Notes: generated by a model from the letters alone, not told the origin. A DNA stretch of 64,000 bases from Burkholderia sp. lig30 (GCF_000687455.2 NZ_JGVW01000057.1:1-64000), one strand, 5' to 3'. Counted from the first letter of the stretch, positions 28,652 through 37,477 are shown. Program-made: numbers and translations.

Positions 28652-30529
28652 GTGATTCCGCATTCGTTCCTGCAGGATTTGCTGAACCGCGTCGATATCG
28701 TCGACGTGGTGGGCCGGTACGTGCAGCTCAAGAAGGGCGGCGCGAACTTCATGGGCCTGTGCCCGTTCCACAACGAGAAGAGCCCGTCGTTTACCGTCAG
28801 TCCGACGAAGCAGTTCTATCACTGCTTCGGTTGCGGCGCGCACGGCACGGCGATCGGCTTTCTGATGGAGCATGCCGGGCTGAGCTTTCCCGAGGCGGTG
28901 CAGGAGCTCGCGCAGTCGGTCGGGCTGAGGGTGCCGCACGAGCCGTCGCCGATGCGCGGCGGTGGCGCGGGCGGCGCCGACGGCCATGCGCCGTCCCCGG
29001 TCTCGAAATCGGTCGCCACCGCGCTGTCCGACGTAATGCAGACCGCGTGCGACTACTACCGCAAGCAGCTGCGCGGCGCGCCGGTCGCGATCGAGTATCT
29101 GAAAAAACGGGGGCTGACCGGCGAAATCGCCGCCCGGTTCGGGCTCGGCTATGCGCCGGACGGCTGGCAGAATCTCGAATCGGCATTCGCGGACTATCGT
29201 GACGATGCGCTGGTCGAGGCCGGGCTCGTGATCGTCAGCGAGAAGACCGACGCGCAGGGCGTGGCCCGGCGCTACGACCGGTTCCGCGAGCGGATCATGT
29301 TCCCGATCCGCAACGTGAAGGGGCAGGTGATCGGCTTTGGCGGCCGGGTGCTCGGCAGCGGCGAGCCCAAGTATCTGAACTCCCCCGAAACCCCGCTGTT
29401 CAACAAGGGCAGCGAACTGTACGGCCTGTTCGAGGCGCGGCTTGCGATCCGCGAGCAGAAGTACGTGCTCGTCGTCGAAGGGTACATGGACGTCGTCGCG
29501 CTCGCGCAGCTCGGTTTCCCGAACGCGGTCGCGACGCTCGGCACCGCGTGCACGCCGATCCACGTCCAGAAGCTGCTGCGGCAGACCGACACCGTGATCT
29601 TCAGCTTCGACGGCGACTCGGCCGGCCGCCGTGCCGCGCGGCGCGCGCTCGATGCGTGCCTGCCGCACGCGGCGGACAACCGGACGATCCGGTTTCTTTT
29701 CCTGCCGTCCGAGCACGATCCGGACAGCTTCGTGCGCGAATTCGGGGCGGATGCGTTTTCGGAGCAGGTCCAGCGGGCGATGCCGCTGTCGCAGTTCCTG
29801 CTGAACGAGGCGGTCGCGGGCAAGGCGCTCGACCAGCCGGAAGGGCGGGCGAAGGCGCTGTTCGACGCGAAGCCGCTGTTGCAGGCGCTGCCCGCGAACG
29901 CGCTGCGCGCGCAGATCATGCACATGTTCGCGGACCGGCTCGACATCCCGTTCGAGGAAGTCGCGGCGCTCACCGACGTGGACACGCGGCTCGCCGCGCC
30001 GCCGCGCCAGGGGCCTGCGCGTACCGAGCGGCGGCGCGTGACCGATAACGAGAAGCGCGCGCTGCGCAACCTGGTGATGCATCCGCGGCTCGCCGCGCAG
30101 CTCGACGACGAGCAGCTGGCGACGCTGCGGGCGCTGCCGCGCAACGGGGAGCTGTTTGCCGAAGTCGTCGATCACGCGCGCGCGCTGGGCGAGGGGGCGG
30201 AGTTCCGGCTCCTGTCCGACGTGCTGCGAACGTCCGTGAACGCGGCGACCTACGAGGAAATTTTCCGCGAAATTCTGGACTATGATGAAAACGTCCGGGA
30301 TCTGCTGTTACAGGATCCGGAAGGTGGGGCGATGCTCGAACGGCAGCGTGAACAGGAACGGATCGCGGGGGAGGAGCTTCAGGCGGCGGTGTTCAAGATG
30401 CGCTACGACGTGTGCTGCGACCGGCTCGACCGGCTGTCGCGCCAATCGACCTTTACGCCGGAGGAGCTGGCGGAACTGACCGAATTGAATCAGCAGCGAG
30501 CCGAGATGAAGCGGCGGCTCGGGCTGTAA
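28652..30529 (+). CDS. dnaG: DNA primase DnaG
   Basis: The 625-residue protein starts with GTG at 28652 (MIPHSFLQDLLNRVDIVDVV). It has the CHC2 zinc ribbon (CPFHNEKSPSF with CFGCGAHG, about 39-66). The TOPRIM catalytic core carries LVVEGYMDVVALAQ (about 270) and IFSFDGDSAGR (about 318). The C-terminal helicase-interaction domain from about 450 includes TLRALPRNGELF. It makes the RNA primers at replication forks and binds DnaB through the C-terminal domain. GTG start and the upstream hairpin fit its need for low expression. Confidence 0.97.
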   Translation: MIPHSFLQDLLNRVDIVDVVGRYVQLKKGGANFMGLCPFHNEKSPSFTVSPTKQFYHCFGCGAHGTAIGFLMEHAGLSFPEAVQELAQSVGLRVPHEPSPMRGGGAGGADGHAPSPVSKSVATALSDVMQTACDYYRKQLRGAPVAIEYLKKRGLTGEIAARFGLGYAPDGWQNLESAFADYRDDALVEAGLVIVSEKTDAQGVARRYDRFRERIMFPIRNVKGQVIGFGGRVLGSGEPKYLNSPETPLFNKGSELYGLFEARLAIREQKYVLVVEGYMDVVALAQLGFPNAVATLGTACTPIHVQKLLRQTDTVIFSFDGDSAGRRAARRALDACLPHAADNRTIRFLFLPSEHDPDSFVREFGADAFSEQVQRAMPLSQFLLNEAVAGKALDQPEGRAKALFDAKPLLQALPANALRAQIMHMFADRLDIPFEEVAALTDVDTRLAAPPRQGPARTERRRVTDNEKRALRNLVMHPRLAAQLDDEQLATLRALPRNGELFAEVVDHARALGEGAEFRLLSDVLRTSVNAATYEEIFREILDYDENVRDLLLQDPEGGAMLERQREQERIAGEELQAAVFKMRYDVCCDRLDRLSRQSTFTPEELAELTELNQQRAEMKRRLGL

Positions 30530-30572
30530 GCGCCAGGCGGGCAGGAGGAAAGAGACGGCTACCCCAGCGTGC

Positions 30573-30578
30573 TATAAT
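30573..30578 (+). promoter_or_regulatory. Candidate -10 of an rpoD promoter
   Basis: A perfect TATAAT lies 47 bases upstream of the rpoD ATG, in the dnaG-rpoD gap. The -35 region at about 17 bases upstream (around AGAGAC) is weak. An independent promoter here would let rpoD be made in excess of dnaG. Confidence 0.45.
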
Positions 30579-30624
30579 ACAAGGTTTTCAGCGGTTTGTT
30601 TTCTAGGCAGAGGCGAGAATCGCA

Positions 30625-33036
30625 ATGGCAAAGACGACAGGCGGAGAGAATGCAACGGGCAACGGCTCGACGGAGCCGACCACCACGGTCACAGCGGCCA
30701 AGTCTGCTTCTTCCGCAAGGACAGAGTCTTCCGCCGTAACAGTTGCTGCAAGAAAAAAAACCGCGGCCGGCACTGCTCAGGCTGCGCCGGCGCAGGCAGC
30801 CAGGGCTGCCGTCATGCCCGAACCCGGGCCGGCGAAGCCGGCGGCGAGGCGGGCGAGTGCGAAAAGCGCAAGGGACGCGGCTGCCGCGGCGGACGAAACG
30901 GCAGTACGTACAACTCATGCACCCACGGTTCAACCGGCTGTCGTCCAGCAGCCGCGAGTCGATATAGCCGGTACGGCGAACTCCATGACGAAAAAGCTGA
31001 ACGAAGTATCCGTCGATGACGACGCAAACCAGAGCGGCGAGCAGCCTGCCGCTGCCGCTGCTGCTGCCCCTGGTAAATCCAAGGTGCGCGATCGCCGCGC
31101 CAAGGAAAAGGCGCTGCTGAAGGAAGCGTTCGCGACGAGCACGCCCGGCACGGCCGAGGAGCTCGAAGAGCGCCGCGTGAAGCTGCGTGCGCTGATCAAG
31201 CTCGGCAAGGAGCGCGGCTTCCTCACGTATGCCGAAATCAACGACCACCTGCCGGACAACTTCACCGAGACCGAGGCGCTCGAGGGGATCATCGGCACGT
31301 TCAACGACATGGGCGTGGCGGTTTACGAGCAGGCGCCGGACGCGGAAACGCTGCTCCTGAACGACAACGCGCCGGCGGCTTCGTCGGACGACGAGGTCGA
31401 GGAAGAGGCCGAAGTCGCGCTGTCGACGGTCGACTCGGAATTCGGCCGCACGACCGATCCGGTGCGGATGTACATGCGCGAGATGGGCACGGTCGAGCTG
31501 CTCACGCGTGAAGGCGAAATCGAGATCGCGAAGCGGATCGAAGACGGCCTGCGCCACATGGTGATGGCGATTTCGGCATGCCCGACGACGATCGCCGACA
31601 TCCTCGCGATGGCCGAGCGCGTCGCGAACGAGGAGAGCCGTGTCGACGAGCTCGTCGACGGCCTGAACGATCCGAACGCGCAGGACACCGACACCGACGG
31701 CTTCTCCGCGAAGGAAGCGGAAGCGATCGAGAACGAGGACGAAGAAGCCGAGGAAGAGGAAGAAGAGGAACAGGAAGAAGACGACGGCGCGGCGCAGGCA
31801 ACGGCCAACGCCGCGCAGCTCGAGGCGCTCAAGCGTGCGTCGCTCGAGAAGTTCGCGCTCATCGGCGAGTGGTTCGAGAAGATGCGCCGCTCGTTCGAGA
31901 AGGAGGGCTACAAGTCGAAGTCCTACCTGAAGGCGCAGGAAACGATCCAGAACGAGCTGATGACGATCCGCTTCACGGCCCGCACCGTCGAGCGTCTGTG
32001 CGACACGCTGCGCGCGCAGGTGGACGAAGTGCGCCAGGTCGAGCGTCAGATTCTGCACATCGTCGTCGACAAGTGCGGCATGCCGCGCTCGGAATTCATC
32101 GCGCGCTTCCCGGGCAGCGAGACGGATCTCGAATGGACCGCGAAGATCGCGGCCGAAGGCCATTCGTACAGCGCGGTGCTGTCGCGCAACATCCCGGCGA
32201 TCCACGAACAGCAGCAGCGTCTGCTGGATCTGCAGGCGCGCGTCGTGCTGCCGCTGAAGGACCTGAAGGAAACCAACCGCCAGATGGCGGCGGGCGAACT
32301 GAAGGCGCGCCAGGCGAAGCGTGAAATGACCGAGGCGAACCTGCGTCTCGTGATCTCGATCGCGAAGAAGTACACGAACCGCGGCCTGCAGTTCCTGGAC
32401 CTGATCCAGGAAGGCAACATCGGCCTGATGAAGGCGGTGGACAAGTTCGAATACCGTCGCGGCTACAAGTTCTCGACGTACGCGACGTGGTGGATCCGTC
32501 AGGCCATCACGCGTTCGATCGCGGACCAGGCGCGCACGATCCGGATTCCGGTTCACATGATCGAGACGATCAACAAGATGAACCGCATCTCGCGGCAGAT
32601 CCTGCAGGAAACCGGTCTCGAGCCGGATCCGGCGACGCTTGCCGAGAAGATGGAGATGCCGGAAGACAAGATCCGCAAGATCATGAAGATCGCGAAGGAG
32701 CCGATCTCGATGGAAACGCCGATCGGTGACGACGACGATTCCCATCTCGGCGATTTCATCGAGGACAACAACACGGTCGCGCCGGCCGATGCCGCGTTGC
32801 ACGCGAGCATGCGCGACGTCGTGAAGGACGTGCTCGATTCGCTGACGCCGCGCGAGGCGAAGGTGCTGCGGATGCGTTTCGGTATCGAGATGAGCACCGA
32901 TCACACGCTCGAGGAAGTCGGCAAGCAGTTCGACGTCACGCGTGAGCGGATCCGTCAGATCGAGGCGAAGGCGCTGCGCAAGCTGCGTCACCCGAGCCGT
33001 TCCGACAAGCTGAAGTCGTTCCTCGAAGGGAACTGA
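30625..33036 (+). CDS. rpoD: RNA polymerase primary sigma factor RpoD (sigma-70)
   Basis: The 803-residue protein is much longer than E. coli RpoD (613). Residues 1-120 are a low-complexity Ala/Lys/Thr-rich extension, after which [13 protein letters not shown] begins the more usual sequence; this could be a second start. Then come region 1.1, region 1.2 ([20 protein letters not shown]), and a non-conserved region with an acidic tract of about 20 Glu/Asp. Region 2 ([34 protein letters not shown]), region 3, and region 4 with its helix-turn-helix ([20 protein letters not shown]) follow. It directs most transcription. A run of eight adenines lies in the extension near 30753. A terminator follows. 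Confidence 0.97.
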   Translation: MAKTTGGENATGNGSTEPTTTVTAAKSASSARTESSAVTVAARKKTAAGTAQAAPAQAARAAVMPEPGPAKPAARRASAKSARDAAAAADETAVRTTHAPTVQPAVVQQPRVDIAGTANSMTKKLNEVSVDDDANQSGEQPAAAAAAAPGKSKVRDRRAKEKALLKEAFATSTPGTAEELEERRVKLRALIKLGKERGFLTYAEINDHLPDNFTETEALEGIIGTFNDMGVAVYEQAPDAETLLLNDNAPAASSDDEVEEEAEVALSTVDSEFGRTTDPVRMYMREMGTVELLTREGEIEIAKRIEDGLRHMVMAISACPTTIADILAMAERVANEESRVDELVDGLNDPNAQDTDTDGFSAKEAEAIENEDEEAEEEEEEEQEEDDGAAQATANAAQLEALKRASLEKFALIGEWFEKMRRSFEKEGYKSKSYLKAQETIQNELMTIRFTARTVERLCDTLRAQVDEVRQVERQILHIVVDKCGMPRSEFIARFPGSETDLEWTAKIAAEGHSYSAVLSRNIPAIHEQQQRLLDLQARVVLPLKDLKETNRQMAAGELKARQAKREMTEANLRLVISIAKKYTNRGLQFLDLIQEGNIGLMKAVDKFEYRRGYKFSTYATWWIRQAITRSIADQARTIRIPVHMIETINKMNRISRQILQETGLEPDPATLAEKMEMPEDKIRKIMKIAKEPISMETPIGDDDDSHLGDFIEDNNTVAPADAALHASMRDVVKDVLDSLTPREAKVLRMRFGIEMSTDHTLEEVGKQFDVTRERIRQIEAKALRKLRHPSRSDKLKSFLEGN

Positions 33037-33059
33037 TTTCCGGCGAATTCCGTCGGGCC

Positions 33060-33093
33060 GCCACCGGTGTCTTCATGATGCCGGTGGCGTTTC
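33060..33093 (+). terminator. Terminator after rpoD
   Basis: An 8-bp stem GCCACCGG/CCGGTGGC with a 13-base loop is followed by GTTTCTC, about 25 bases past the rpoD stop. The T-run is imperfect. Confidence 0.7.
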
Positions 33094-33196
33094 TCTCCAG
33101 TGTTGTTACAATGCCGGCCCGGCGTGTCATGTCGGACGGCATGTCATGTATCCGTGCATCGGATAGGGCCGGATGCAGTAGAATGATCGGTTTTCA

Positions 33197-33523
33197 GGGC
33201 CTCTAGCTCATGCCTGGTTAGAGCAGCGGACTTAGCAAGTGTCGTCCTGTAGCTCGCAAGAGTATGGACTGCACGGAATGGGTTGCCTTGGAGCAAGTTC
33301 GCTCTGCTCCTTGGTAGAACTGCTCAAATTCGGGGAAACCTCTGCTGCCGTGGCAGCGTGGCAATCCCGAGCGAAGCTCTCTTTGAGAGAACGTGTAGAG
33401 ACTGTACGGGCAGGTCGTAAAGACAAGAGACAGTCCAGACCACAAACCCGAAAGGGGTGGCGAAAGCCATAGCTGGTAAGCATAATCCGTTGGTGCCGGG
33501 TTCGACTCCCGGGGGGCCCACCA
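33197..33523 (+). tRNA. tRNA-Ile(CAU), split by an intron in the anticodon loop
   Basis: Joining 33197-33232 to 33481-33523 gives a complete tRNA. The acceptor stem is GGGCCTC/GGGGCCC with discriminator A and encoded CCA. D stem is GCTC/GAGC with a GG-containing loop, anticodon stem GCGGA/TCCGT, loop CTCATAA, a 5-base variable loop, and T stem CCGGG/CCCGG with loop TTCGACT. The anticodon is CAU. The initiator is excluded by a paired 1:72 and no GGG/CCC anticodon stem. The anticodon stem and TTGGT variable region resemble the minor isoleucine tRNA (lysidine-modified, reads AUA) rather than elongator methionine. All three anticodon bases lie in the 3' exon. Confidence 0.88.
33233..33480 (+). 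ncRNA. Group I intron (tRNA type, IC3-like), about 248 nt
   Basis: The insert has the core of a self-splicing group I intron. A J3/4-P4 segment AAATTCGGGGAAACC is nearly that of the Azoarcus tRNA-Ile intron. P3 is CTGCTC/GGGCAG, P5 contains GCTGC-CGTG-GCAGC, P7 is GACTGT/ACAGTC around the guanosine site, and P8 is GTC/GAC between the P3 and P7 strands. P9 contains CCC-GAAA-GGG, and the intron ends in G. There is no open frame for a homing endonuclease, so it is a minimal ribozyme. The 5' boundary after U33 is set by the need to rebuild the anticodon loop; P1 pairing there (GGAC with GTCC) leaves the splice-site U without its usual G partner, so the exact junction needs RNA evidence. Confidence 0.87.
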
Positions 33524-33535
33524 AAATTCACTCAG

Positions 33536-33557
33536 AAAGCTCCTTCGGGGGCTTTTT
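33536..33557 (+). terminator. Terminator after the split tRNA gene
   Basis: An 8-bp stem AAAGCTCC/GGGGCTTT with a TTCG loop leads into TT, then GC and TTTT. It lies 13 bases past the tRNA CCA. Confidence 0.85.
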
Positions 33558-33955
33558 GCTTTTGGGGCGCTTGAAAAGCCGGGGCAGGTCATACATTTCT
33601 GGCGTTGATTTCTCGCATACGGCCCTTAGAGCACATCGCTGTCAACCTCCCGCCACGATCCGTCGAGCCAGGCTGAATTCCGATGATATCGACCAGAGAC
33701 TCTCTGCCGGATTGGTTGAAAAATTCCGCCTCAGGTCAGTCGGCCAGAGAAGGAAGTGCAATTAAAGCAACAGTGACTGCCGTAATTTTATTTACGTGCA
33801 GTACCCTTCTCGCAAGCTTCGAATAACTGCAAGTCCCCACCCCTGCAGCCCAGCGCAAATACGTCGACGCATAAACGGTTCCTCAACCCTAAAAAATTTC
33901 CAACTTTCAGCCGTTAACTCCGTGGTCGCTTTCTCAAACAACTACGAGAGGTAGC
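33558..33955. other. Gene-free, lower-GC stretch downstream of the tRNA
   Basis: Nearly 400 bases without a supported gene. Base composition drops below that of the flanks, notably 33760-33950. One frame overlaps the tRNA 3' end and is not credible. No repeat of the tRNA 3' end, integrase or transposase remnant is recognised here. The last 60 bases before 33956 probably hold the promoter of the small lipoprotein gene, with AACTACGAGAGGTAGC as its ribosome site region. Confidence 0.4.
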
Positions 33956-34513
33956 ATGAGCATTAGTCTTCGGCTGGCAACTGTAACGACGGCATTGACG
34001 CTGACGGCTTGTACGACCGCCGCACTGCAAAGCTTCAACAGCGGCTTGGCGCAGATGAATCAAGCACTGGCGCCAACCTCCAACGGAACGCCAGCCATTT
34101 TCGGGCCGTCTCTATCCGCCGAGCAGCAACAGCAGATGCGTAATGCCGTGTCGGCATCGCTCGCCTCGCGGGACGCAGCGTTTCGTAACATGGTGAACTC
34201 AGCGCAGCCGGTGCTAGTTGCTGTGATGTCCAAGGCAGCCTGTTACCAAGACTGGAACGACTCCCGGGTGCTGAGCATGTACACCTCGGCGCAGCTCGGT
34301 AACGGATGGATTCCGTCGCCATGGAGCAATATGAAATACGCCCCTAAGAGCCGTTGCCTGACGGTCCTCCGAACAGACTCGTGGACGCAGAAGTCTTTGA
34401 ACTCTTTCCGGCTTCGAACCGTTTACTACAGCCCCGAAAGTGGAGAGAGCCAAGCACTGACCTACGAGTTCATCAATCAGGACGGAAACTGGCTGCTAAA
34501 CGCAGTGCTCTGA
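33956..34513 (+). CDS. Small predicted lipoprotein of unknown function
   Basis: The 185-residue protein has a short signal peptide with a lipobox (LTLTACTT, Cys about 19), so it should be lipid-anchored. The mature part has a Gln/Asn-rich segment (about 25-75) and a C-terminal half rich in Trp, Tyr and Ser, ending in a strand-like QDGNWLLNAVL as in small beta-sheet (DUF-type) domains. I recognise no family. A GAGAGGT ribosome site precedes the ATG. GC content is below that of the neighbours, and it follows the tRNA gene, which suggests horizontal gain. Confidence 0.75.
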   Translation: MSISLRLATVTTALTLTACTTAALQSFNSGLAQMNQALAPTSNGTPAIFGPSLSAEQQQQMRNAVSASLASRDAAFRNMVNSAQPVLVAVMSKAACYQDWNDSRVLSMYTSAQLGNGWIPSPWSNMKYAPKSRCLTVLRTDSWTQKSLNSFRLRTVYYSPESGESQALTYEFINQDGNWLLNAVL

Positions 34514-34532
34514 CGGTAATCTCCCGAGAAAG

Positions 34533-34554
34533 AAAGCCGCCCCAAGGTGGCTTT
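34533..34554. terminator. Hairpin between convergent lipoprotein and hypothetical genes
   Basis: The arms AAAGCCGCC and GGTGGCTTT pair around CCAA, nested inside a longer CTCCCGAG/CTCGGGAG pairing. It can serve both converging genes. Confidence 0.65.
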
Positions 34555-34578
34555 GTGAGACCCTGCTCGGGAGCCTGG

Positions 34579-34866
34579 CTAGTCTGCGGGAGGATCGGGA
34601 TGCTTGATCGCATCCGGGTGTGGCGTAACGCTGACATATTGCTTCAGTTCCGGCTGGTGAGTCGCCAACAGCCCGAATACCAAGCCGCCGATCCTCCGGG
34701 CGAATTCATCGTCCAGCTTGAAATTCTCATCAGCCAAAGGCCACGGAACTACCATCGCGGCCTCCATTCTTCGAGCCAGAGATTCACGAGACATCGTGCA
34801 TATTTGCAGAGACTGCGCTTCCTCGTCGTAACCAATCACGACACAGCGCGGCGGAAGTTTATCCAT
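34579..34866 (-). CDS. Hypothetical protein (95 aa)
   Basis: The ATG at 34866 has a GAGAGGA site upstream; a GTG at 34875 lies too close to it. The 95-residue protein is acidic and soluble-looking: it starts MDKLPPRCVVIGYDEEAQ, has SRESLARRMEAAM, and ends in a Pro/Asp-rich tail. No family is recognised. The Cys-Val-Val-Ile-Gly-Tyr start resembles small phage- or island-borne proteins, but this is weak. It lies in the lower-GC patch between the tRNA gene and the phenol regulators. Confidence 0.55.
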   Translation of the reverse strand: MDKLPPRCVVIGYDEEAQSLQICTMSRESLARRMEAAMVVPWPLADENFKLDDEFARRIGGLVFGLLATHQPELKQYVSVTPHPDAIKHPDPPAD

Positions 34867-34914
34867 TTGCGCCACGTCCTCTCAAACAGTTTACGTATTG
34901 TGCGCATTGCATGC

Positions 34915-35715
34915 TCACGAAAACGGCAACGTCCCCGCCGGCGCATTCCTGACGAGCGCGAGTGTCGTGCTGATGTGATCCTCGAGCGCGAGCGCCGCAC
35001 GCACATCCGCGCGCCGCATCGCCGCATCGAAAATACACGCATGCTCCGCATGCACATCGCGCCGCGCGTCCTCGAGCCCGATGCACAGGCGCCGGTAGCG
35101 TTCGCCCTGCTGCGACAGGATGCGCAGGATCAGATACGTCCACGGCGACGCTGCCGCCGAGATCAACGCTTCATGGAACCGGCGATTGCATGCCTCCCAC
35201 GCGGCCCGGTTCTCGACCGAGATCGGGCGTTCCCACGCGGAGAGCATCTCGAAGCTCTGCCGCACACGCTGTTCCCATGCCGCATCCCCATGCCGGACCG
35301 ATTCGCGCAGCGCATCGACCTCGATGTGGAGGCGCAGTCGCGTGATCGCCTCCAGATCGGCGATCGACATCGGCGTGACCCGGAACCCACGCTGCCCTTC
35401 GGCAACGACCAGTGCGTCGCTCACCAGCCGCGTCAGCGCCTCGCGCAGCGTGCCCGCGCCGACGCCATAGACGTCCTTCAAATGCTCGACGCGCAGCTTG
35501 GCGCCCGGCGGATAGTGTCCTTCGATGATGTGTTGCCGCAACTGGTGATACGCGTGCTCGCCGAGCGTGCGGGCATGGGGCTCGGCCAGTTCGTCGGCTG
35601 CCGCATCGTGCGCATCGTGCGTGGCATGTGTGGCATGCGTGGCATGCGTGGCATGTGTGGCGGCGCCCGACAGGTCGTCGTGCGCCGGCGGATCATCCGG
35701 CAGGAACGTGTTCAC
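34915..35715 (-). CDS. GntR-family regulator with FCD effector domain
   Basis: The 266-residue protein starts at GTG 35715, one base after the stop of the sigma-54 activator gene, with AGGAGG inside the end of that gene; the two are co-transcribed. A winged helix lies at about 52-118 (LRQHIIEGHYPPGAKLRVEHL, YGVGAGTLREALTRLV) and an FCD all-helical ligand domain from about 125 to 250 with metal-ligand-type His residues (NRRFHEALISA, EDHISTT). The N-terminal 45 residues contain a His/Thr/Ala repeat encoded by a 9-bp tandem. FCD regulators sense small carboxylates, so it may tune the phenol cluster in response to a pathway acid; that is inference. Confidence 0.86.
   Translation of the reverse strand: MNTFLPDDPPAHDDLSGAATHATHATHATHATHDAHDAAADELAEPHARTLGEHAYHQLRQHIIEGHYPPGAKLRVEHLKDVYGVGAGTLREALTRLVSDALVVAEGQRGFRVTPMSIADLEAITRLRLHIEVDALRESVRHGDAAWEQRVRQSFEMLSAWERPISVENRAAWEACNRRFHEALISAAASPWTYLILRILSQQGERYRRLCIGLEDARRDVHAEHACIFDAAMRRADVRAALALEDHISTTLALVRNAPAGTLPFS
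35621..35656. repeat. 9-bp tandem repeat in the GntR gene
   Basis: Four back-to-back copies of GTGGCATGY (Y = C or T), preceded by two copies of GCATCGTGC at 35603-35620. On the coding strand they give repeated Ala-Thr-His. Unit length is a multiple of three, so copy-number change would lengthen or shorten the N-terminus without a frameshift. Confidence 0.85.
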
Positions 35716-35716
35716 G

Positions 35717-37408
35717 TCAGGTGTCCTCCTGGTCCTGTTTGCGGGTGAGGCGGTAGCTGAGCTGCGCGCGCGTCAGGCCGAGCAGCCGCGCGGCGGCCGA
35801 CAGGTTGCCTTTCGCGCGGTCGACCGCTTCATGCAGCAGCGCCCGTTCGAGCCCCTCGAGCCCGCCGCCGCATCCCTGCAGCCGATCGAGGAGGGTTCCG
35901 CAGTCGATCGACAGCGCGGACGATTCCCGGATCTGGCCGGCGCGATCCACCGTGGCGCCGCCGGGCAGGCCGAGGCCGGGAAACAGGTCCTTCGCGTCGA
36001 CCGCACGATCAGGGCGCGCAAGGATCACCGCGCGCTCGATCAGGTTCTCGAGTTCGCGCACGTTGCCCGGCCAGCGGTAATGACGCAGCGAGTCGTATGC
36101 GTAGTCCGTCAGCGTCGGCGCGGGCTTGCCGTGCAGCGACGCAAAGCGTTCGAGCATCGCGCGGGCGAGCAGTTCGATATCGTCCTGCCGGTCGCGCAGC
36201 GGCGGGATCACGACAGGGTAGACGTTGATCCGGTAATAGAGGTCGGCACGAAAGGTGCCGTCCTGCACGGCCTGGGCCAGATCGCGATTGGTCGCGGCGA
36301 CGAGGCGCACGTCGACCTTCCGGCTCTCGGCCGAGCCGAGCCGTTCCACTTCGCCTTCCTGGATGACGCGCAGCAGCTTGGCCTGCACGTCGAGCGGCAA
36401 TTCGCCGATTTCGTCGAGAAACAGCGTCCCTCCGTCGGCACGCTCGAACCGGCCGGCCCGCGCCGCCTGCGAGCCGGTATACGCGCCTTTCTCGGCGCCG
36501 AACAGCTCGGATTCGATGAGCGCATGCGGAATGGCCGCGCAGTTGATCGCCACGAACGGCTTGGCGGCGCGCGGGCTCAGGCTGTGCAGCGCGCGCGCGA
36601 AGCGCTCCTTGCCGACGCCGGTCTCGCCGGTAAGCAGGACGGTGACCTTGGTCGGGGCGGCGGTTTCGAGCATCTCGTAGGCGCTGCTGAACGCGTCGGA
36701 GCGGCCGACGAGCTGGGTCCGGTCCGTGTCGGGCGCGATTTCGAGGCGCAGCGATTCGACTTCGGTCTGGAGATCGCGAATCGTGTTGATCAGCGAATCG
36801 GCCTTGAACCACGACGAGATCTCTTCCGCGTCGGGCCATGCTTCGGCGGGTTTGCCGACGATCGTGCAATGCGGGTCGTTCTTGCCGGCGCACGTCGTCT
36901 CCTTGAACAGGATGGTGCGCCCCATGAACGCGCTGGTGTAGCCGGTCGCGTAGCCGATCAGCATCCAGCACACGGGCTCCGCCTGCGGGCCGTACGCGCG
37001 GCGGTGCACCTCGGCCTCCCACGAATGCTCCCACCGGTATTCGGCCTCGAACGCCCCGGTGGCCGCATCCGCCTCGAAACGAATCGGTGTGACCTGCACC
37101 GCGCCTTCGAGCATGTGCAGCTGCGGGCCGATGTGGAACATGTCGTAGAACGACCCCTTCGCGCGGATCTCGCGGGCGAGCGCGGCGTCCCGCTCGCCCG
37201 ACGCGAAGCCGACGCGGGTAAACAGGCGGCGCGTCTGCGCGGGCCCGACGCTCTCCATCAGCTCCTGGCGCAGCGTGCCGAGCGCCGCCGCGTGCAGCAG
37301 CACCATCCGCTGGCCGGCAAGCCAGATGCGGCCGTCGGCGGCCGAAAAATGAATCAGCCGCCGCAGGTCGGCGTCCGTCGGTAACGGGGGCAGGCTCGGC
37401 TGCGTCAT
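35717..37408 (-). CDS. Phenol-responsive sigma-54 activator (MopR/DmpR/PoxR-like)
   Basis: The 563-residue protein has the three-part layout of aromatic-sensing NtrC-family activators. The XylR_N/V4R sensory domain (about 20-215) has a QLHMLEG pocket segment and the zinc-site Cys residues CAGKNDPHC. A B-linker follows, then an AAA+ domain (about 240-480) with Walker A TGETGVGKE, GAEKGAYTGS and Walker B GGTLFLDEIGEL, and a Fis-type helix-turn-helix at the end (LSAAARLLGLTRAQLSYRL). The sigma-54 contact loop reads GAYTGS in place of the usual GAFTGA. It is divergent from the phenol hydroxylase operon, whose -24/-12 promoter it should activate on binding phenol. Confidence 0.94.
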   Translation of the reverse strand: MTQPSLPPLPTDADLRRLIHFSAADGRIWLAGQRMVLLHAAALGTLRQELMESVGPAQTRRLFTRVGFASGERDAALAREIRAKGSFYDMFHIGPQLHMLEGAVQVTPIRFEADAATGAFEAEYRWEHSWEAEVHRRAYGPQAEPVCWMLIGYATGYTSAFMGRTILFKETTCAGKNDPHCTIVGKPAEAWPDAEEISSWFKADSLINTIRDLQTEVESLRLEIAPDTDRTQLVGRSDAFSSAYEMLETAAPTKVTVLLTGETGVGKERFARALHSLSPRAAKPFVAINCAAIPHALIESELFGAEKGAYTGSQAARAGRFERADGGTLFLDEIGELPLDVQAKLLRVIQEGEVERLGSAESRKVDVRLVAATNRDLAQAVQDGTFRADLYYRINVYPVVIPPLRDRQDDIELLARAMLERFASLHGKPAPTLTDYAYDSLRHYRWPGNVRELENLIERAVILARPDRAVDAKDLFPGLGLPGGATVDRAGQIRESSALSIDCGTLLDRLQGCGGGLEGLERALLHEAVDRAKGNLSAAARLLGLTRAQLSYRLTRKQDQEDT

Positions 37409-37477
37409 GTCTCCTCCATCGAGATTTTATGTGTTTACCGGATATTTCTTCGCTGCGTGACCGGCGAGTCCACCGCC

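Noticed and set aside
33197-33523. Reading the interrupted tRNA as a pseudogene
   Set aside because: The insert has a complete group I core and the joined exons give a faultless cloverleaf with CCA, so an intact split gene is far more likely.
33457-33765. Open frame starting in the intron and crossing the tRNA 3' exon
   Set aside because: It would translate the tRNA 3' half and its terminator; there is no ribosome site and no family likeness.
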